DNA of 64,000 bases from Flavobacteriaceae bacterium (GCA_002746415.1 NVXD01000018.1:157672-221671), one strand, 5' to 3'. Counted from the stretch's first letter, positions 44,492-54,596 are shown. Translations and numbers: made by a program. The notes: generated from the letters alone by a model not told the origin.

Positions 44492-45586
44492 ATGAAAGCT
44501 GGTATTGTAGGATTGCCAAACGTGGGTAAATCCACTCTTTTTAATTGCTTGTCAAACGCTAAAGCACAAAGCGCAAATTTTCCTTTTTGTACTATTGAAC
44601 CTAATATTGGTGTGGTGAATGTACCAGACAATAGATTGGAGAAATTAGAAGAATTAGTCAATCCGGAAAGGGTTTTGCATGCCACAGTTGAAATTGTTGA
44701 TATCGCAGGCTTGGTAAAAGGAGCCAGTAAAGGGGAAGGTCTAGGGAATCAGTTTCTAGGAAATATTAGAGAAACGGACGCTATTTTACATGTGCTCCGT
44801 TGTTTTGATGATGATAATATTGTGCATGTAGAAACTTCTATAGATCCTATTAGGGATAAAGAAATTATAGACATGGAGTTGCAATTGAAAGACTTGGAAA
44901 CGGTTGATAAAAAACTGGACAAAGTCAAACGAGCAGCTAAAACAGGAAACAAAGAAGCTCAAAAAGAAGAAGCGATACTGTTGAAAATAAAAAATGGCCT
45001 TGAATCTGGAACATCAGTTAGGGCTATTGAAATTGAAAACGATGATAGAACTGAGTACGTTAAACCGCTACAGTTTATTACAGATAAACCTGTATTGTAC
45101 GTTTGTAATGTAGATGAGGCATCTGCAACAGAGGGTAATGCCTATGTAACCAAAGTTATAGAAGCTGTAGCCAATGAGAATGTAGAAGTGATTTTCTTGG
45201 CAATAGGCACCGAGGCCGATATTACGGAATTGGACACCTATGAAGAGCGACAAATGTTTTTGGAAGATTTAGGCTTAACAGAACCTGGGTCTGCCAAATT
45301 GATTAGAAGTGCTTATAAATTGTTGAATTTGGAAACTTATTTTACAGCAGGGGTAAAAGAAGTTCGAGCTTGGACCATACCTATTGGTGCAACGGCTCCA
45401 CAAGCTGCTGGTGTTATTCATACCGATTTTGAAAAAGGATTTATTCGTGCGGAAGTAATTGGGTATAATGATTTTGTTTCCTATGGTAGTGAAGCCAAAG
45501 TAAAGGAAGCTGGGAAAATGAAAGTAGAAGGAAAAGAATATATCGTTAAAGATGGTGATGTGATGCATTTTAGGTTTAATGTATAG
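44492..45586 (+). CDS. ychF: Redox-regulated ATPase YchF (Obg family)
   Basis: A 364-residue P-loop NTPase. Walker A is GLPNVGKSTLFNCL, followed by the Obg-family segment IVDIAGLVKGASKGEGLGN. The G4 position reads NVDE in place of NKxD, which in this family explains a preference for ATP over GTP. The C-terminus is a TGS-like domain ending YIVKDGDVMHFRFNV. It binds ribosomes and is linked to stress responses in other bacteria. No odd features were seen. Confidence 0.96.
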   Translation: MKAGIVGLPNVGKSTLFNCLSNAKAQSANFPFCTIEPNIGVVNVPDNRLEKLEELVNPERVLHATVEIVDIAGLVKGASKGEGLGNQFLGNIRETDAILHVLRCFDDDNIVHVETSIDPIRDKEIIDMELQLKDLETVDKKLDKVKRAAKTGNKEAQKEEAILLKIKNGLESGTSVRAIEIENDDRTEYVKPLQFITDKPVLYVCNVDEASATEGNAYVTKVIEAVANENVEVIFLAIGTEADITELDTYEERQMFLEDLGLTEPGSAKLIRSAYKLLNLETYFTAGVKEVRAWTIPIGATAPQAAGVIHTDFEKGFIRAEVIGYNDFVSYGSEAKVKEAGKMKVEGKEYIVKDGDVMHFRFNV

Positions 45587-45625
45587 GTATTAAACAACAC
45601 TTATTTTCAGTTGAAGAAATCATTT

Positions 45626-45656
45626 TTTGTTCTTCATGTTTATTGTGCTAGTTTAG
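45626..45656 (+). promoter_or_regulatory. Predicted promoter of the GlxA-type regulator gene
   Basis: TTTG at 45626-45629, 19 bases, then TAGTTTAG at 45649-45656 (one mismatch to TAnnTTTG). The predicted transcript would start near 45663, 13 bases before the ATT at 45676 and long before the first standard start codon at 45781. Confidence 0.45.
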
Positions 45657-45675
45657 TTGTTACAATAGCATAGTC

Positions 45676-46635
45676 ATTAAAAGAATAGTATTTGTCATAC
45701 CGCCAAAAGCACATCTGTTAGATGTCAATGGACCAGCTCATATTTTTTATGAAGCAATAGAATATGGCGCTTCTATTGAATTGCATTTTATATCCCTAAA
45801 TAATGAAACGGAGGTTGAAAGTAGCGCAGGGCTTCATTTTTCTAAACTAACTCCATTTCATGAATTTAAATTATCCAAAGATGATTATGTCTTCATACCA
45901 GGACTAACATATGAACTCCTCTCCAATACTGAATTTTTAAGAGAATGCACCCCCTTTTTGAATTGGTTGAATATCCAATTCAAAAACGAAGCTAATATTT
46001 GCTCAGTCTGCACAGGTACTTTTTTATTAGCTGAAGCTGGAATATTAAATGGCAAAAGTTGTACAACACATTGGAGGTTTTTTACCAAATTTATTGAAAA
46101 ATATCCGGAAATTGCACTAAAGAAAAACAGGCTCTTTGTGCATGATGCATCGTTGTATAGCAGTGCCGGAGTCTGTTCAGGGATAGATTTGGCGCTTTAT
46201 ATTCTAGAATCTCAATTTGATGCTAAATTGGCTGCTGATGTTGCGAAAGAAGTAGTTATCTATTTTAGAAGGAGTGAATCTGACCCGCAGTTGAGCATCT
46301 TTCTTCAATATAGAAATCATTTAGATACTCGGATTCATGATGCTCAAGATTATCTGATGAAGCATATATCTGACAGGTTTAAAATGGAAAATGTGGCAGA
46401 AAAAGTACATATGAGTGTGAGAAACTTGACCCGACTTTTTAAAAAAACTACAGGAATTACACTGGGTCATTATCTTGAAAAGTTAAGAGTAGAAAAAGCC
46501 GTGGATTTATTATCTGATAAGCATAAAGTTGAATTTGTAGCACATCAATGCGGGCTTAAAAGCGCGAACCAATTGCGAACATTGCTAAAAAAACACAAAG
46601 ACATATTGCCAACGGACATATCTTCATTAAAATAG
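45676..46635 (+). CDS. GlxA-type transcriptional regulator (DJ-1/PfpI + AraC), probable ATT start
   Basis: A 319-residue regulator if translation starts at ATT 45676. Frame and homology expectation favour this: the 35 codons before the first standard start (TTG 45781) read KRIVFVIPPKAHLLDVNGP and YEAIEYGASIELHF, the normal first strands of a GlxA-type DJ-1 domain; no ATG, GTG or TTG lies among them. The DJ-1 Cys sits in CSVCTGTFLLAEAGIL. Two HTH units follow (MSVRNLTRLFKKTTG and KVEFVAHQCGLKSAN). It precedes an exported DJ-1 protein gene it may control. Alternative: a shorter protein from 45781 would lack the first strands. Confidence 0.75.
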   Translation: MKRIVFVIPPKAHLLDVNGPAHIFYEAIEYGASIELHFISLNNETEVESSAGLHFSKLTPFHEFKLSKDDYVFIPGLTYELLSNTEFLRECTPFLNWLNIQFKNEANICSVCTGTFLLAEAGILNGKSCTTHWRFFTKFIEKYPEIALKKNRLFVHDASLYSSAGVCSGIDLALYILESQFDAKLAADVAKEVVIYFRRSESDPQLSIFLQYRNHLDTRIHDAQDYLMKHISDRFKMENVAEKVHMSVRNLTRLFKKTTGITLGHYLEKLRVEKAVDLLSDKHKVEFVAHQCGLKSANQLRTLLKKHKDILPTDISSLK

Positions 46636-46665
46636 GTTTTGTCTTGATAGTGAGTATGGTTGTCC

Positions 46666-46696
46666 TTTTAAAGGGTTAATTATAGGGTTATTTTTG
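46666..46696 (+). promoter_or_regulatory. Predicted promoter of the exported DJ-1 fusion gene
   Basis: TATTTTTG at 46689-46696 fully matches the -7 consensus. TTTTA at 46666-46670 with a spacing near 19 is a weak -33. The ATG is at 46721. Confidence 0.5.
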
Positions 46697-46720
46697 TGGA
46701 ACAATCAAAAACATTTTATA

Positions 46721-47779
46721 ATGAAACGAATAGTCCTTTTAATGATGATGGTGTGTGTAACCAATTCATCTTTTGCTTCCCAAGAATCGAAACCAATTTA
46801 TGTTTGTCCACCATGCAATAATCAATGTGATGATTTAAAATTTGATGCATCAGGAGTTTGCTCCCACTGCAATATGACATTACAAATAGAGAACGAATTA
46901 AAAATTACGATGACACAAATGAAAAAAACAATTGCCTTTTACTTACAGTCTGGTGTAGAGGTATTAGATTTTGCTGGTCCAATGGAGGTTTTTGCATATG
47001 CGGGTTATGAGGTATTTACAGTATCAAAAACAAAAGACCCAATTGTTTCTCAGGGAATTCTAAAAATTATTCCAGATTATGATATAAATGACGCCCCTCA
47101 AGCAGACATTCTCGCTTTCTTTGGTGGCAATTCAGGAGCTGCTTCCGATGATCCTGATGTCATAAATTGGGTAAAGTCACAACAACATCTTGATTATCAT
47201 TTTTCAGTATGTACAGGTGCTCTAGTTCTTGCTAAAGCAGGAATTTTAGAGAATAAAACGGCTACTACTTTTCATGATGCATTGGATTATTTAGAGCAAA
47301 ATTATCCAAAAACAAAAGTATTGAGAAATGCTCGCTATGTCGACAATGGAACTATTATTACTACGGCAGGTATTTCCGCTGGAATAGATGGAGCATTACA
47401 TTTAGTGGCTAGATTAAATGGATTTAATGCAGCAAGAAAGGTTGCATATTATATGGAGTATGATAAATGGTTTCCTGGAGAAGGGGTTATGTTATCTGGG
47501 GAAAATCCTTATGCAATTATTGAGAATGTAGACCATTTAATTGACTATGTAGGTGTTTATGAAATAGTGGGTGGTCAAAAAATAGAACTAAAAATTTCTG
47601 AAAGAGAAAAATCGCTTTATGCTATAATCAATGAAATGAAATATCCTCTTTTTTATAATAAAAAAGACCTATTTGAGGATGTAAGCAAAAATGAAGTTGT
47701 TTTTAAAAGAGATAAAAACAATAAAATAATAGGCTGTGAATCATCTGGTGACAGCAATTATTATAAAAAATTGAATTAA
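46721..47779 (+). CDS. Exported DJ-1/PfpI fusion protein with Cys-rich N-terminal domain
   Basis: A 352-residue protein with the ATG at 46721, where a signal peptide starts (KRIVLLMMMVCVTNSSFAS). Three parts follow. Residues about 25-55 carry YVCPPCNNQCDD and GVCSHCNMTL, resembling heavy-metal-binding HMBD/YHS-like zinc ribbons. About 70-265 is a DJ-1/PfpI domain with FGGNSGAASDDPDV and the nucleophile Cys in FSVCTGALVLAKAGIL. The last about 90 residues contain VGVYEIVGGQKIELKISERE, a DUF3471-like beta domain. Domain order is unusual. It directly follows a DJ-1-containing regulator gene. Reaction unknown. Confidence 0.8.
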   Translation: MKRIVLLMMMVCVTNSSFASQESKPIYVCPPCNNQCDDLKFDASGVCSHCNMTLQIENELKITMTQMKKTIAFYLQSGVEVLDFAGPMEVFAYAGYEVFTVSKTKDPIVSQGILKIIPDYDINDAPQADILAFFGGNSGAASDDPDVINWVKSQQHLDYHFSVCTGALVLAKAGILENKTATTFHDALDYLEQNYPKTKVLRNARYVDNGTIITTAGISAGIDGALHLVARLNGFNAARKVAYYMEYDKWFPGEGVMLSGENPYAIIENVDHLIDYVGVYEIVGGQKIELKISEREKSLYAIINEMKYPLFYNKKDLFEDVSKNEVVFKRDKNNKIIGCESSGDSNYYKKLN

Positions 47780-47869
47780 ACAATTAAGGGTGATTTTAAT
47801 GAGATATGGGCATCGTAATTCCGTAACATTGAACCACCTTTTTTTATAGTTTGAGGTTACTTTAGCAGC

Positions 47870-48769
47870 ATGAGTAAAAATTCATCTGTAACGCTTGGTA
47901 TTGTCTTTGCAATTGTAGGCGTTGTCTTGTTTTCTGCAAAAGCAATCATGGTAAAACTGGCCTATCAATATGATGTAGACACAGTAACCTTATTGTTTTT
48001 TAGAATGATTTTTGCGCTACCATTCTATGTTGTAATTGCTTTTTGGAAAAAACCATTGTATCCGAAAGAAATTAAGAGAAAGGATTACCTATGGCTTGTT
48101 TTCTTTGGTTTTATAGGCTACTATTTGGCTAGTTTGTTCGATTTTGAAGGCTTGCAATATATTAAAGCTGGTTTGGAAAGAATCATTTTGTTTGTTTACC
48201 CAACCATGGTGGTGCTATTATCTTGGATATTTTTCAGGAAGAAAATCAGTAAAAAGCAGACTATCGCTATTATCACAACTTATTTTGGTATTCTTATAGT
48301 TTTCTGGAATGAAATGGGTGTTAGTGATGACCATATATATTGGGGCGGGTTTTTAATCTTTTTAAGCGCACTTACGTATGCCATGTATTTAGTGGGCAGT
48401 GGGTGGCTTATCCCAAAATTTGGCTCCGTTACGTTTACAGCTTATGCCATGATTGTTTCAACAGTATGCGTAGTAGTTCATTACATTTTTATATCACCTG
48501 AAACGTCCTTGTTAGAATACCCCTTACAAGTGTATTTGTTGGGATTGGCCATGGCTATTTTTTCAACACTAATACCTTCTTTTTTAGTATCTGCAGCAAT
48601 TGAGCGATTAGGAGCATCCACTTTTTCCATATTTGGAAGCTTGGGGCCTATATCAACAATTATTTTAGCATATCTATTTTTAGAGGAAGCAATAACTTTG
48701 ATTCAAATGATTGGTATGTTGGTTGTTATTTTTGGTGTTGTGATGGTTTCTAGAAAAAAAAGAGCCTAA
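47870..48769 (+). CDS. EamA/DMT family transporter
   Basis: A 299-residue protein with about ten hydrophobic helices in two EamA repeats, the standard layout of the drug/metabolite transporter superfamily. Repeat 1 includes LLFFRMIFALPFYVVIAFWK and IGYYLASLFDFEGLQYIKAG; repeat 2 includes GASTFSIFGSLGPISTIILA. It ends with RKKRA. Substrate cannot be assigned. It stands alone between the DJ-1 fusion gene and parE. Confidence 0.88.
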   Translation: MSKNSSVTLGIVFAIVGVVLFSAKAIMVKLAYQYDVDTVTLLFFRMIFALPFYVVIAFWKKPLYPKEIKRKDYLWLVFFGFIGYYLASLFDFEGLQYIKAGLERIILFVYPTMVVLLSWIFFRKKISKKQTIAIITTYFGILIVFWNEMGVSDDHIYWGGFLIFLSALTYAMYLVGSGWLIPKFGSVTFTAYAMIVSTVCVVVHYIFISPETSLLEYPLQVYLLGLAMAIFSTLIPSFLVSAAIERLGASTFSIFGSLGPISTIILAYLFLEEAITLIQMIGMLVVIFGVVMVSRKKRA

Positions 48770-48882
48770 AATAATCCTATCAACAAAATAATTGGTTGTT
48801 TTGTTAATTACTTTAGCGAGTAAGGGTTTTATTTTTTTGCAACACTTCCTATATTAGCAGACCTACATTGCAAAATTATTTA

Positions 48883-50745
48883 ATGGCTCAAGATTCACAA
48901 TATACCGAAGACAATATTCGCTCCTTGGACTGGAAGGAGCATATCCGTATGCGTCCGGGGATGTATATTGGAAAATTAGGAGATGGTTCTTCTGCAGATG
49001 ATGGCATCTATATTCTTCTAAAAGAGGTGTTGGATAATTGTATTGATGAGTTTGTGATGGGAGCAGGAAAAACCATTGAAATCATTATCAAGGACAATGT
49101 AGTAAGTGTTAGAGATTATGGTAGAGGCATACCTTTAGGAAAGGTAGTGGATGTTGTTTCTAAGATGAATACTGGTGGAAAATATGATTCCAAAGCATTT
49201 AAAAAATCTGTAGGTTTAAATGGTGTTGGTACGAAAGCGGTGAATGCACTGTCCTCATTTTTTAAAGTAGAATCCAATAGGGAGGACAAAATGAAGACTG
49301 CGGAGTTCAGCCAAGGAGAATTGGTTGTTGAAGAAGGTCCTATTGATTCTTCCAGGAGAAAAGGGACAAAAGTTTCCTTTATTCCCGATGAAATCATTTT
49401 TAAAAAGTATAAATATAGGAATGAGTATGTAGAACGCATGCTTAAGAACTATGTGTATCTAAACTTAGGGCTGACCATCGTTTTTAATGGTGAAAAATTT
49501 CAGTCGGAAAATGGATTAAAAGATCTTTTAGAAGATAACAACAGCAAAGAAGATATGTTGTACCCTATCATTCATTTAAAAGGGGATGATATAGAAGTAG
49601 CCATAACACATAGCAAGACACAATATAGTGAGGAATACCATTCTTTTGTAAATGGCCAGCATACCACCCAAGGAGGTACGCATCATGCTGCTTTTAGGGA
49701 ATCATTGGTGAAAACCATACGAGATTTTTATGGTAAAAATTATGAAGCTTCGGATATACGGAAATCAGTGATTTCAGCCATTTCAATTAAAGTAATGGAG
49801 CCGATTTTTGAGAGTCAGACCAAAACAAAATTGGGTTCAACAGATATGGGTGGGAATTTCCCAACGGTACGGACTTATATCAATGATTTTGTTGGAAAAT
49901 ATTTGGATAACTATTTGCATAAGAATCCAGATACGGCGGAAAAATTGCTTTCAAAGATTCTGCAAGCAGAACGGGAGCGAAAAGATTTATCAGGTATCCG
50001 AAAGTTAGCCAAAGAAAGAGCTAAAAAATCTAATTTACACAATAAGAAATTAAGGGATTGTCGTGTTCATTTAGGGGATATGAAAAAGGATAGACGCTTG
50101 GAATCTACACTGTTCATTACAGAAGGAGATTCTGCCTCTGGTTCCATAACCAAATCCCGCGATGTAAATACCCAAGCTGTCTTTAGTCTTAGAGGAAAAC
50201 CCTTGAATTGCTATGCAATGTCTAAAAAGATTGTGTATGAAAATGAGGAGTTTAATTTGTTACAAGCAGCATTGAACATTGAGGAGTCTATGGATAACCT
50301 TAGATATAACAATATTGTTATTGCTACGGATGCCGATGTAGATGGAATGCATATACGCCTGTTGCTCATTACCTTCTTTCTTCAATTTTTCCCTGAATTG
50401 ATAAAAGAAAATCATTTATACATTTTACAGACACCACTGTTTAGGGTGCGCAACAAGAAAGAAACGCACTACTGTTATAGTATGGAAGAAAAAAACATTG
50501 CAATAAAAAAACTCTCAGGTAAACCTGAAATCACACGATTTAAAGGTTTGGGTGAAATATCTCCGGATGAATTCAAATATTTTATAGGAGATGATATTCG
50601 GTTAGAGCCTATAATGTTAGACAAAACAATGTCTATAGAAAAGCTACTGGAATTTTATATGGGTAAAAACACTCCAGACAGGCAGAAGTTTATTATTGAA
50701 AATCTAAAAGTAGAATTAGATTTAATTGAAGAAGACCAAGTTTAA
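48883..50745 (+). CDS. parE: DNA topoisomerase IV subunit B
   Basis: A 620-residue type IIA topoisomerase ATPase subunit, started at the ATG at 48883 (a TTG five codons upstream is less likely). GHKL ATPase motifs: [20 protein letters not shown] and [13 protein letters not shown]. Transducer-region [12 protein letters not shown] and TOPRIM residues EGDSASGS and DADVDGMHI are present, with the PLRGKxLN-like [11 protein letters not shown]. Next to parC (25-base gap), it functions as the ATPase half of topoisomerase IV, decatenating daughter chromosomes. A gyrB assignment is unlikely since the parC-type partner is adjacent. Confidence 0.93.
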   Translation: MAQDSQYTEDNIRSLDWKEHIRMRPGMYIGKLGDGSSADDGIYILLKEVLDNCIDEFVMGAGKTIEIIIKDNVVSVRDYGRGIPLGKVVDVVSKMNTGGKYDSKAFKKSVGLNGVGTKAVNALSSFFKVESNREDKMKTAEFSQGELVVEEGPIDSSRRKGTKVSFIPDEIIFKKYKYRNEYVERMLKNYVYLNLGLTIVFNGEKFQSENGLKDLLEDNNSKEDMLYPIIHLKGDDIEVAITHSKTQYSEEYHSFVNGQHTTQGGTHHAAFRESLVKTIRDFYGKNYEASDIRKSVISAISIKVMEPIFESQTKTKLGSTDMGGNFPTVRTYINDFVGKYLDNYLHKNPDTAEKLLSKILQAERERKDLSGIRKLAKERAKKSNLHNKKLRDCRVHLGDMKKDRRLESTLFITEGDSASGSITKSRDVNTQAVFSLRGKPLNCYAMSKKIVYENEEFNLLQAALNIEESMDNLRYNNIVIATDADVDGMHIRLLLITFFLQFFPELIKENHLYILQTPLFRVRNKKETHYCYSMEEKNIAIKKLSGKPEITRFKGLGEISPDEFKYFIGDDIRLEPIMLDKTMSIEKLLEFYMGKNTPDRQKFIIENLKVELDLIEEDQV

Positions 50746-50770
50746 CCAAAAATAAGACGAACCTTTCTTT

Positions 50771-53398
50771 ATGGAAGAAAGTGAAGAAATAAACGAAGAA
50801 CATATAGATCAATCAGAGAACAATCAAGATTCCTTGGTCAAAGTTACTGGTATGTACAAGGAATGGTTTTTGGACTATGCTTCCTATGTTATATTAGAAC
50901 GTGCCGTACCAGCAATTGAAGATGGTTTTAAACCAGTGCAGCGAAGAATAATGCATTCGCTAAAAGAGTTGGATGATGGCAGGTACAACAAAGTGGCTAA
51001 TGTTGTAGGGCACACTATGCAGTATCACCCACATGGAGATGCAAGTATTGCTGATGCCATGGTGCAGATTGGTCAAAAAGAACTGTTGATAGACACCCAA
51101 GGAAACTGGGGGAACATTTTAACAGGGGATAGGGCAGCGGCTTCTAGATATATAGAAGCTAGACTTTCCAAGTTTGCCTTAGAAGTTATTTTTAGTCCTA
51201 AAATTACGGAATGGCAACAATCCTATGACGGTAGAAAAAAAGAACCAGTTAACCTTCCCGTTAAATTTCCTTTGCTATTGGCACAAGGAGCGGAAGGGAT
51301 TGCTGTTGGTCTTTCTACAAAAGTATTGCCCCATAATTTCATTGAATTAATAGATGCTTCAATTAAACACCTAAAAGGACAGGGATTTACGATATTTCCA
51401 GACTTTGCTACATCAGGAATCATTGATATTAGCAATTATAATGACGGCATTAGGGGTGGGAAAATACGAGTACGTGCCAAAATATCTCAGTTTGATAAGA
51501 ATACACTGGTAATCAATGAAATTCCATATGGTACAAATACGTCTTCACTAATAGATTCTATTCTTAAAGCCAATGATAAGGGTAAGATTAAAATCAAAAA
51601 AATTGAAGATAATACTGCAGCTGATGTAGAGATTCTGGTGCATTTGCCAAGTGGTATCTCTCCTGACAAAACTATTGATGCGCTCTATGCATTTACATCA
51701 TGTGAATCTTCTATTTCTCCATTAGGCTGTATCATTGAGGATAACAAACCATTGTTTATTGGTGTAACAGAAATGTTGAAACGCTCAGCTGATCTAACAG
51801 TACAATTATTAAAAGCGGAGCTTGAAATTCAACTAAAAGAGTTAGAAGAGCAATGGCATTTTTCTTCTTTGGAGCGTATTTTTATTGAAAATAGAATCTA
51901 TAGGGATATTGAAGAAGAGGAGACATGGGAGGGAGTTATAAGTGCTATAGACAAAGGATTAAAGCCATTTACCAAACATTTAAAACGAGCGGTTACAGAA
52001 GATGATATCACTCGTTTAACTGAAATCAGAATTAAACGTATTTCTAAATTTGACAAGGATAAGGCACAACAGCTTTTAGATACGCTTGATGAGAAAATAG
52101 CAGAGGTTAAACACCATTTGGCCAATTTGATTGATTTTGCCATTGCTTATTTTAAAAACTTGAAAAAGACGTACGGTAAGGGAAGGGAACGGAAATCTGA
52201 GATTCGGGTTTTTGATGATATTGAAGCGACTAAAGTGGCTATTAGGAATACAAAACTATATGTAAACAGGGAAGAAGGTTTTATAGGAACTTCCTTAAAG
52301 AGAGATGAGTATGTAACCGATTGTAGTGATATAGATGATATTATTGTGTTCACTACAGATGGCAAAATGATGGTCACCAAAGTAGATTCCAAAACCTTTA
52401 TTGGAAAAAATATTATCCATGTGGCTGTATTTAAAAAGAAAGACTCACGCACTACATACAATATGGTCTATAAAGATGGTAAAGGTGGTGCAAGTTATGT
52501 GAAGCGTTTTAATGTAACAGGAACCACTAGGGATAAGCTATATGATCTCACCGCTGGTAAACCTAATTCTTTATTATTGTATTTTACAGCAAACCAAAAT
52601 GGTGAAGCAGAGGTAGTGACTGTGTTATTGAGACAGGTAGGCAGTATTAAGAAATTAAAATGGGATATAGATTTTGCAGATGTTTTAATTAAAGGAAGAT
52701 CATCTAAAGGAAATATTGTTTCTAAGTATTCCGTAAAGCGCATCGAGTTGAAAGAAAAGGGTGTTTCTACCTTAAAGCCACGTAAAATATGGTTCGATGA
52801 TGTTGTGAGAAGATTGAATGTGGATGGACGAGGAGATGTATTGGGTGAATTTAGAGGTGATGACTTATTATTGATTGTAACTCAAAAAGGAATTGCAAAA
52901 ACCATTGAGCCTAAACTAACGACACATTTTGAGGAGGACATGATTGTCTTGGAAAAATGGAATCCAAAGAAACCACTTTCTGCAATCTATTACGATGGGG
53001 AAAAAGAAAGATACTATATAAAAAGGTTCCAAATTGAAAGCGGTAATAAGGAAGAACTATTTATTTCTGATAACCCTAAATCATTCTTAGAGCTTATTTC
53101 TACAGATTGGCGACCCGTTGCAGAAATTGAATTTGCTAAACCAAGAGGTAAAGAAGCAAAACCAAACCAGATAGTGGACATAGAGAACTTTATTACTATA
53201 AAAGGAATAAAGGCGATGGGGAATCAATTGACCTCAGAAAAAGTAAAGAATATGAATGCTTTGGAAGCATTACCCTTTGAAGAACCTAAAGAAAATGAGC
53301 CCAAAGACATAGAAGTAATAGATGAAGAGAATATTTTACCAAAACAAGAAAATGCTGGTGCTAAAGATGGAGATTCTGAACAGCCTACTTTATTTTGA
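50771..53398 (+). CDS. parC: DNA topoisomerase IV subunit A
   Basis: An 875-residue DNA-cleaving subunit. The winged-helix motif GFKPVQRRIMHSL leads to HPHGDASIADAMVQI and the catalytic Tyr127 in RAAASRYIEARLS. The quinolone-interaction position that is Ser in Escherichia coli GyrA/ParC is Ala91 here, with Asp95 four residues on. A C-terminal beta-pinwheel-like part follows, and the end is a low-complexity acidic tail rich in Glu and Lys. It lies 25 bases after parE, forming an operon. Confidence 0.93.
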   Translation: MEESEEINEEHIDQSENNQDSLVKVTGMYKEWFLDYASYVILERAVPAIEDGFKPVQRRIMHSLKELDDGRYNKVANVVGHTMQYHPHGDASIADAMVQIGQKELLIDTQGNWGNILTGDRAAASRYIEARLSKFALEVIFSPKITEWQQSYDGRKKEPVNLPVKFPLLLAQGAEGIAVGLSTKVLPHNFIELIDASIKHLKGQGFTIFPDFATSGIIDISNYNDGIRGGKIRVRAKISQFDKNTLVINEIPYGTNTSSLIDSILKANDKGKIKIKKIEDNTAADVEILVHLPSGISPDKTIDALYAFTSCESSISPLGCIIEDNKPLFIGVTEMLKRSADLTVQLLKAELEIQLKELEEQWHFSSLERIFIENRIYRDIEEEETWEGVISAIDKGLKPFTKHLKRAVTEDDITRLTEIRIKRISKFDKDKAQQLLDTLDEKIAEVKHHLANLIDFAIAYFKNLKKTYGKGRERKSEIRVFDDIEATKVAIRNTKLYVNREEGFIGTSLKRDEYVTDCSDIDDIIVFTTDGKMMVTKVDSKTFIGKNIIHVAVFKKKDSRTTYNMVYKDGKGGASYVKRFNVTGTTRDKLYDLTAGKPNSLLLYFTANQNGEAEVVTVLLRQVGSIKKLKWDIDFADVLIKGRSSKGNIVSKYSVKRIELKEKGVSTLKPRKIWFDDVVRRLNVDGRGDVLGEFRGDDLLLIVTQKGIAKTIEPKLTTHFEEDMIVLEKWNPKKPLSAIYYDGEKERYYIKRFQIESGNKEELFISDNPKSFLELISTDWRPVAEIEFAKPRGKEAKPNQIVDIENFITIKGIKAMGNQLTSEKVKNMNALEALPFEEPKENEPKDIEVIDEENILPKQENAGAKDGDSEQPTLF

Positions 53399-53464
53399 TG
53401 GATATTACAATTTATAACAGAATGTTTTTTATTATCAAGTATATTTACAAAAATTAGAAATTAA

Positions 53465-54421
53465 ATGGATTTCACTAACCCCCTGGTATATGGCGCACCC
53501 TGTTTTATTGCGTTTATATTATTAGAATTAGCATATAGTAAAACTCATGGCAAAGAAAATTTGTACGTGTGGAAAGATTTAGCTGCCAGTGGTTTTATGG
53601 GCGTGGGATCAGCAATTATTGCTCCTTTGTTAAAAGTAGTCTACACCATTGCTCTTTTTAAATTTGTATATGCATTGTGCAATCCTATAGTAGATGGAGT
53701 TGCGACCAATATTTTAGGGTACAAATCATTTGGTTATGCTTGGTTTTTATGGTTGTTGTGTCAATTGGCTGATGATTTTACTTATTATTGGTTTCATAGA
53801 GCAAACCACGAAATAAGGATTCTTTGGGCAGCACACATTGTACACCATTCCTCCGATAATTTTAATTTAGGAACAGCTGTCCGTAATGGTTGGTTTACAA
53901 TTTTATATAAACCTTTATTTTATATGTGGATGCCAGCTATAGGATTTCCTGTTGAAATGGTTGTAGTATGTTTGGGAATAGAAGCATTGTGGCAATTTCA
54001 ATTGCATTCAGTTTATGTTCCAAAAATGGGTTTTATAGAAAAGTTTATGAATACGCACACTATGCACCAAGCACATCATGCACAAAATGTGGAGTATTTG
54101 GATAAAAACCACGGCGGATTTTTAAATATTTTTGATAGGCTGTTTGGAACATGGATAGAGTTGGATGATAATATTGATGTGAAATATGGCGTTATTCATG
54201 CACCAGATTCGCACAATCCAATTGTGATACTTACACATGAGTTTAAAGATATTTTTAACGATGTAAGAAAATCTAAAAAGTTTTCTCATGCCCTCATGTA
54301 TATATTTGGCCCCCCAGGATGGAGCCCAGATGGCAGTACGCTTACCGTAAAACAACAGCAACGTTTGTTTTTTAAACAAAAAGAGAAAAATCCGGAAGGA
54401 ACTTTTGATAGACCAAACTAA
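53465..54421 (+). CDS. Sterol desaturase/fatty acid hydroxylase family protein
   Basis: A 318-residue integral membrane di-iron enzyme. Its His boxes HRANHE, HIVHH and HTMHQAHHAQ fit the FA_hydroxylase pattern HxxxH, HxxHH and HxxHH, with further His at the C-terminal side (YGVIHAPDSHN). Four or five hydrophobic helices surround them. Substrate could be a lipid, sterol-like molecule or carotenoid. It is 66 bases after parC on the same strand but has no evident functional link to it. Confidence 0.88.
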   Translation: MDFTNPLVYGAPCFIAFILLELAYSKTHGKENLYVWKDLAASGFMGVGSAIIAPLLKVVYTIALFKFVYALCNPIVDGVATNILGYKSFGYAWFLWLLCQLADDFTYYWFHRANHEIRILWAAHIVHHSSDNFNLGTAVRNGWFTILYKPLFYMWMPAIGFPVEMVVVCLGIEALWQFQLHSVYVPKMGFIEKFMNTHTMHQAHHAQNVEYLDKNHGGFLNIFDRLFGTWIELDDNIDVKYGVIHAPDSHNPIVILTHEFKDIFNDVRKSKKFSHALMYIFGPPGWSPDGSTLTVKQQQRLFFKQKEKNPEGTFDRPN

Positions 54422-54596
54422 AGAGGGTTTAATTCAATTCCCATATAAAACAGTATACTAGTCGAGTCCTGCTTTCATTGGCTTCATATAAAAGGCATTC
54501 TCTACCTACGTAGGTGTATGAGAAAGAACTTATATGTCATTCCTAACTTTGAGTAAGAACCTTGAAAAAGTGTGTTGGATAGTCTTATGATGCTAT
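54422..54596. other. Convergent intergenic region with short palindrome
   Basis: A 175-base spacer between two convergent genes. It contains the 12-base palindrome ACCTACGTAGGT at 54504-54515. I see no good terminator or gene. Confidence 0.4.

Noticed and set aside
54504..54515. Palindrome ACCTACGTAGGT as an attachment or operator site
   Set aside because: Lone 12-base palindrome in a convergent spacer with no second copy or mobile gene nearby.
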